Positions 62,881 through 64,000 of a stretch of DNA of 64,000 bases are shown piece by piece; the first letter of the stretch is position 1, and every line of letters starts with the position of its first letter. The stretch covers positions 248,001 through 312,000 of the forward strand of contig NZ_LMLA01000009.1 of assembly GCF_001421765.1 (NCBI RefSeq), read 5' to 3'. Source of the stretch: Sphingomonas sp. Leaf32 (GTDB lineage: Bacteria; Pseudomonadota; Alphaproteobacteria; Sphingomonadales; Sphingomonadaceae). Under the pieces are notes generated by a model. That model was not told where the DNA came from. It made no database searches and worked only from the letters and a program-made list of their open reading frames with translations. A program made the translations under genes and the position numbers.

Positions 62881-64000
62881 CGCGCCGGCAGCTTGTAGAT
62901 GTCGACCTCGTAGACGCCGCCTTGGTCGTTCGGGATCAGGCGACCGTCACGACCACGGAAACCATAGCGTCCATTGCCGCGATAGGTTGGCAGCAGCGTG
63001 CGCAGTTGGCCCCGTGTCATCGCCGACCCGTCCCCCCAGCGCGGTGCCCGGCCGCCGGCAGCGGCACGGTAATCTGGCTCGCCCGCGCGTGCGAACGTCT
63101 GCATCAGGGTCTCCGGGGTCCGATCCGGCGGGACGATCACTAGACCCTGCTGCGTCCGCGCGACGCCACCCCGGATCGTACCGTTCGCCGATCGCGTCCG
63201 GCCCAGCACGGTTTCGATCGCTTCGGCGAACCGACCGGGATCCCAAGTCGTTTCGCCGCCATCGATCATCCGCGACGCATAGAATTGCGTCGCCGCCTTC
63301 AGCACATCAGCGTCATAGCCACCGCCGACTTGCCGCACCGCTGATCCGTAATAGGTCGACAGCACCCGCGCGGCTTCCTTGGCATTCAGCACCCCGGGCT
63401 GGGTCTTCAGCTTGTCGGGCCCCAGCAACACATCACGTGCAACCTGCGGCGGCAACATGACGGCGATCCGGAAATCGCCATCGTCGCTCCCGGCGACTTG
63501 TCGCGCGGCGCCTGCCACGGCCCGGGCGTCACCGAACCGGCGGATCGTCTCCAGCGCGCGAAGCTTGCCGGCCGGCCCGGCCGCAAACATGTCGCGAAAC
63601 ATTGGCAGCTCGGTTTCGGTAATCGGCTCGACCGTGCCCCGGTTGTACATCGACGCTGCCGCAGCCGCGAGCTGCGCGCGCCGTTGCATGGCTCCCGCGT
63701 CATCCGGGTTGAGACGCTCCAGCGTCTTCCCCGTGGCGTAAAGGTATTGCGACAGCGCCCCACCCTGCCCGTTCAGTCGAGTGACGGCCTCGCTGCGCTC
63801 CCGCGTGATACCCTTTAGTTCGGCGGCTTCCTGGGTGCTCAACCCGGTCCGGTCGCGCTTTGCTGTCAGGGCACTGACACGTTCGTCCATGACTTGAAGT
63901 GACGCGCCCTTCCACTGCGCGGCTGCTCGCATTTCGGCCGCCCGCGCTCGGGCGGTCACAGCTTGGGATGTGTCACCAATAGCGGCGACGCCTTCTCCAT
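62877..64000 (-). CDS. Phage internal virion-type protein, C-terminal part
   Basis: At least 374 residues up to the window edge; the start lies beyond 64000 (the in-frame GTG at 63959 is not taken as the start because the frame continues upstream as EGVAAIGDTSQAV). Sequence is helical (ARAAEMRAAAQWKGASLQVM) with PQVARDVLLGPDKLKTQPGV and ending GVYEVDIYKLPAR. No family recognised; its place before the lysozyme-bearing protein suggests an internal core protein. Confidence 0.7.
   Translation of the reverse strand, partial: GEGVAAIGDTSQAVTARARAAEMRAAAQWKGASLQVMDERVSALTAKRDRTGLSTQEAAELKGITRERSEAVTRLNGQGGALSQYLYATGKTLERLNPDDAGAMQRRAQLAAAAASMYNRGTVEPITETELPMFRDMFAAGPAGKLRALETIRRFGDARAVAGAARQVAGSDDGDFRIAVMLPPQVARDVLLGPDKLKTQPGVLNAKEAARVLSTYYGSAVRQVGGGYDADVLKAATQFYASRMIDGGETTWDPGRFAEAIETVLGRTRSANGTIRGGVARTQQGLVIVPPDRTPETLMQTFARAGEPDYRAAAGGRAPRWGDGSAMTRGQLRTLLPTYRGNGRYGFRGRDGRLIPNDQGGVYEVDIYKLPAR

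Larger units (their letters stand above)
50532..64000 (-). mobile_element. Prophage (podovirus-like), late-gene end, extends beyond the window
   Basis: From the broken tRNA-Gly(CCC) gene to the window edge all but one gene read leftwards and are phage-like: three large internal-virion-type proteins (one with a lysozyme/transglycosylase segment), a T7-like tail fibre with beta-helix, a chain of 4-base-overlapping lysis-type genes including a TIGR02594 endolysin, and an SGNH-hydrolase tail protein. The set fits a short-tailed phage. No capsid, terminase or integrase is in view; these lie to the right. The left boundary is inferred from the loss of tRNA sequence. Confidence 0.85.

Overview
The window is GC-rich chromosomal DNA of an alphaproteobacterium, most probably a Sphingomonas or close relative. 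Support comes from the gene families and their order (split gcvPA/gcvPB, tandem glycine riboswitch, an aminoglycoside-phosphotransferase-type homoserine kinase in an ispH-thrB-rnhA cluster, petABC with apt), from many GTCATCCCGGC-type palindromes between genes, and from a second repeat family built on TCGAGCTTGTCGAGAA. This assignment is inference from sequence features, not from a database match.

Layout. 1-5.5 kb: glycine cleavage system on the minus strand (gcvT, gcvH, gcvPA, gcvPB) under a tandem glycine riboswitch. 5.5-9.4 kb: a lipoprotein, then the overlapping cluster ispH-thrB-rnhA and a methyltransferase-fold protein. 9.4-14.1 kb: repeats, two small proteins, a ketoglutarate-semialdehyde dehydrogenase-like gene behind LacI-type palindromes, a D-arginine dehydrogenase-like flavoprotein and an alpha/beta hydrolase. 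14.1-21.3 kb: a Tad/Cpa pilus operon (cpaA-cpaB-cpaC-cpaD-cpaE-tadB-tadC) that lacks both the CpaF/TadA ATPase and a Flp pilin gene. 21.4-29.6 kb: an anchored helix-hairpin-helix protein, an HxlR regulator divergent from an NAD(P)-binding reductase around a 21-bp palindrome, ppdK, and glyQ-glyS. 29.6-31.9 kb: a cluster of small membrane proteins around an XRE regulator, plus a TraB/GumN-like protein. 32-42.9 kb: rplY, pth, an AraC/GyrI-like regulator, a MASE1-PAS-GGDEF diguanylate cyclase, a secreted PHB-depolymerase-like esterase, ychF, a MaoC-like protein, a repeat-bearing lipoprotein and a 1.3-kb gap without genes. 42.3-50.4 kb: apt with petABC (cytochrome bc1), a cyclophilin, queA, a dicarboxylate/amino-acid:cation symporter and an FAD/NAD(P)-binding protein.

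From 50.5 kb to the right edge lies the late-gene end of a prophage. It begins inside the anticodon arm of a tRNA-Gly(CCC) gene; only the 5' half of the tRNA is present here. The phage genes read leftwards towards the tRNA. In transcription order they are three large internal-virion-type proteins (one with a lysozyme/transglycosylase segment), a T7-like tail fibre, a lysis cassette of overlapping small genes with a TIGR02594-type endolysin, and an SGNH-hydrolase-bearing tail protein. This suggests a temperate podovirus. One gene points the other way, has about 50% GC, uses a TTG start, and encodes a protein with an RHSVAH sequence that fits the HEPN ribonuclease Rx4H motif. It is the best candidate here for an undescribed phage-borne defence or exclusion gene. 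No integrase is in the window; it must lie beyond the right edge.

Glycine recurs in this window: glycine breakdown (gcv) under glycine sensing, glycyl-tRNA synthetase (glyQS), and a tRNA-Gly gene broken by the prophage. I take this as coincidence of position, but the glyS gene also carries two unusual AT-richer patches.
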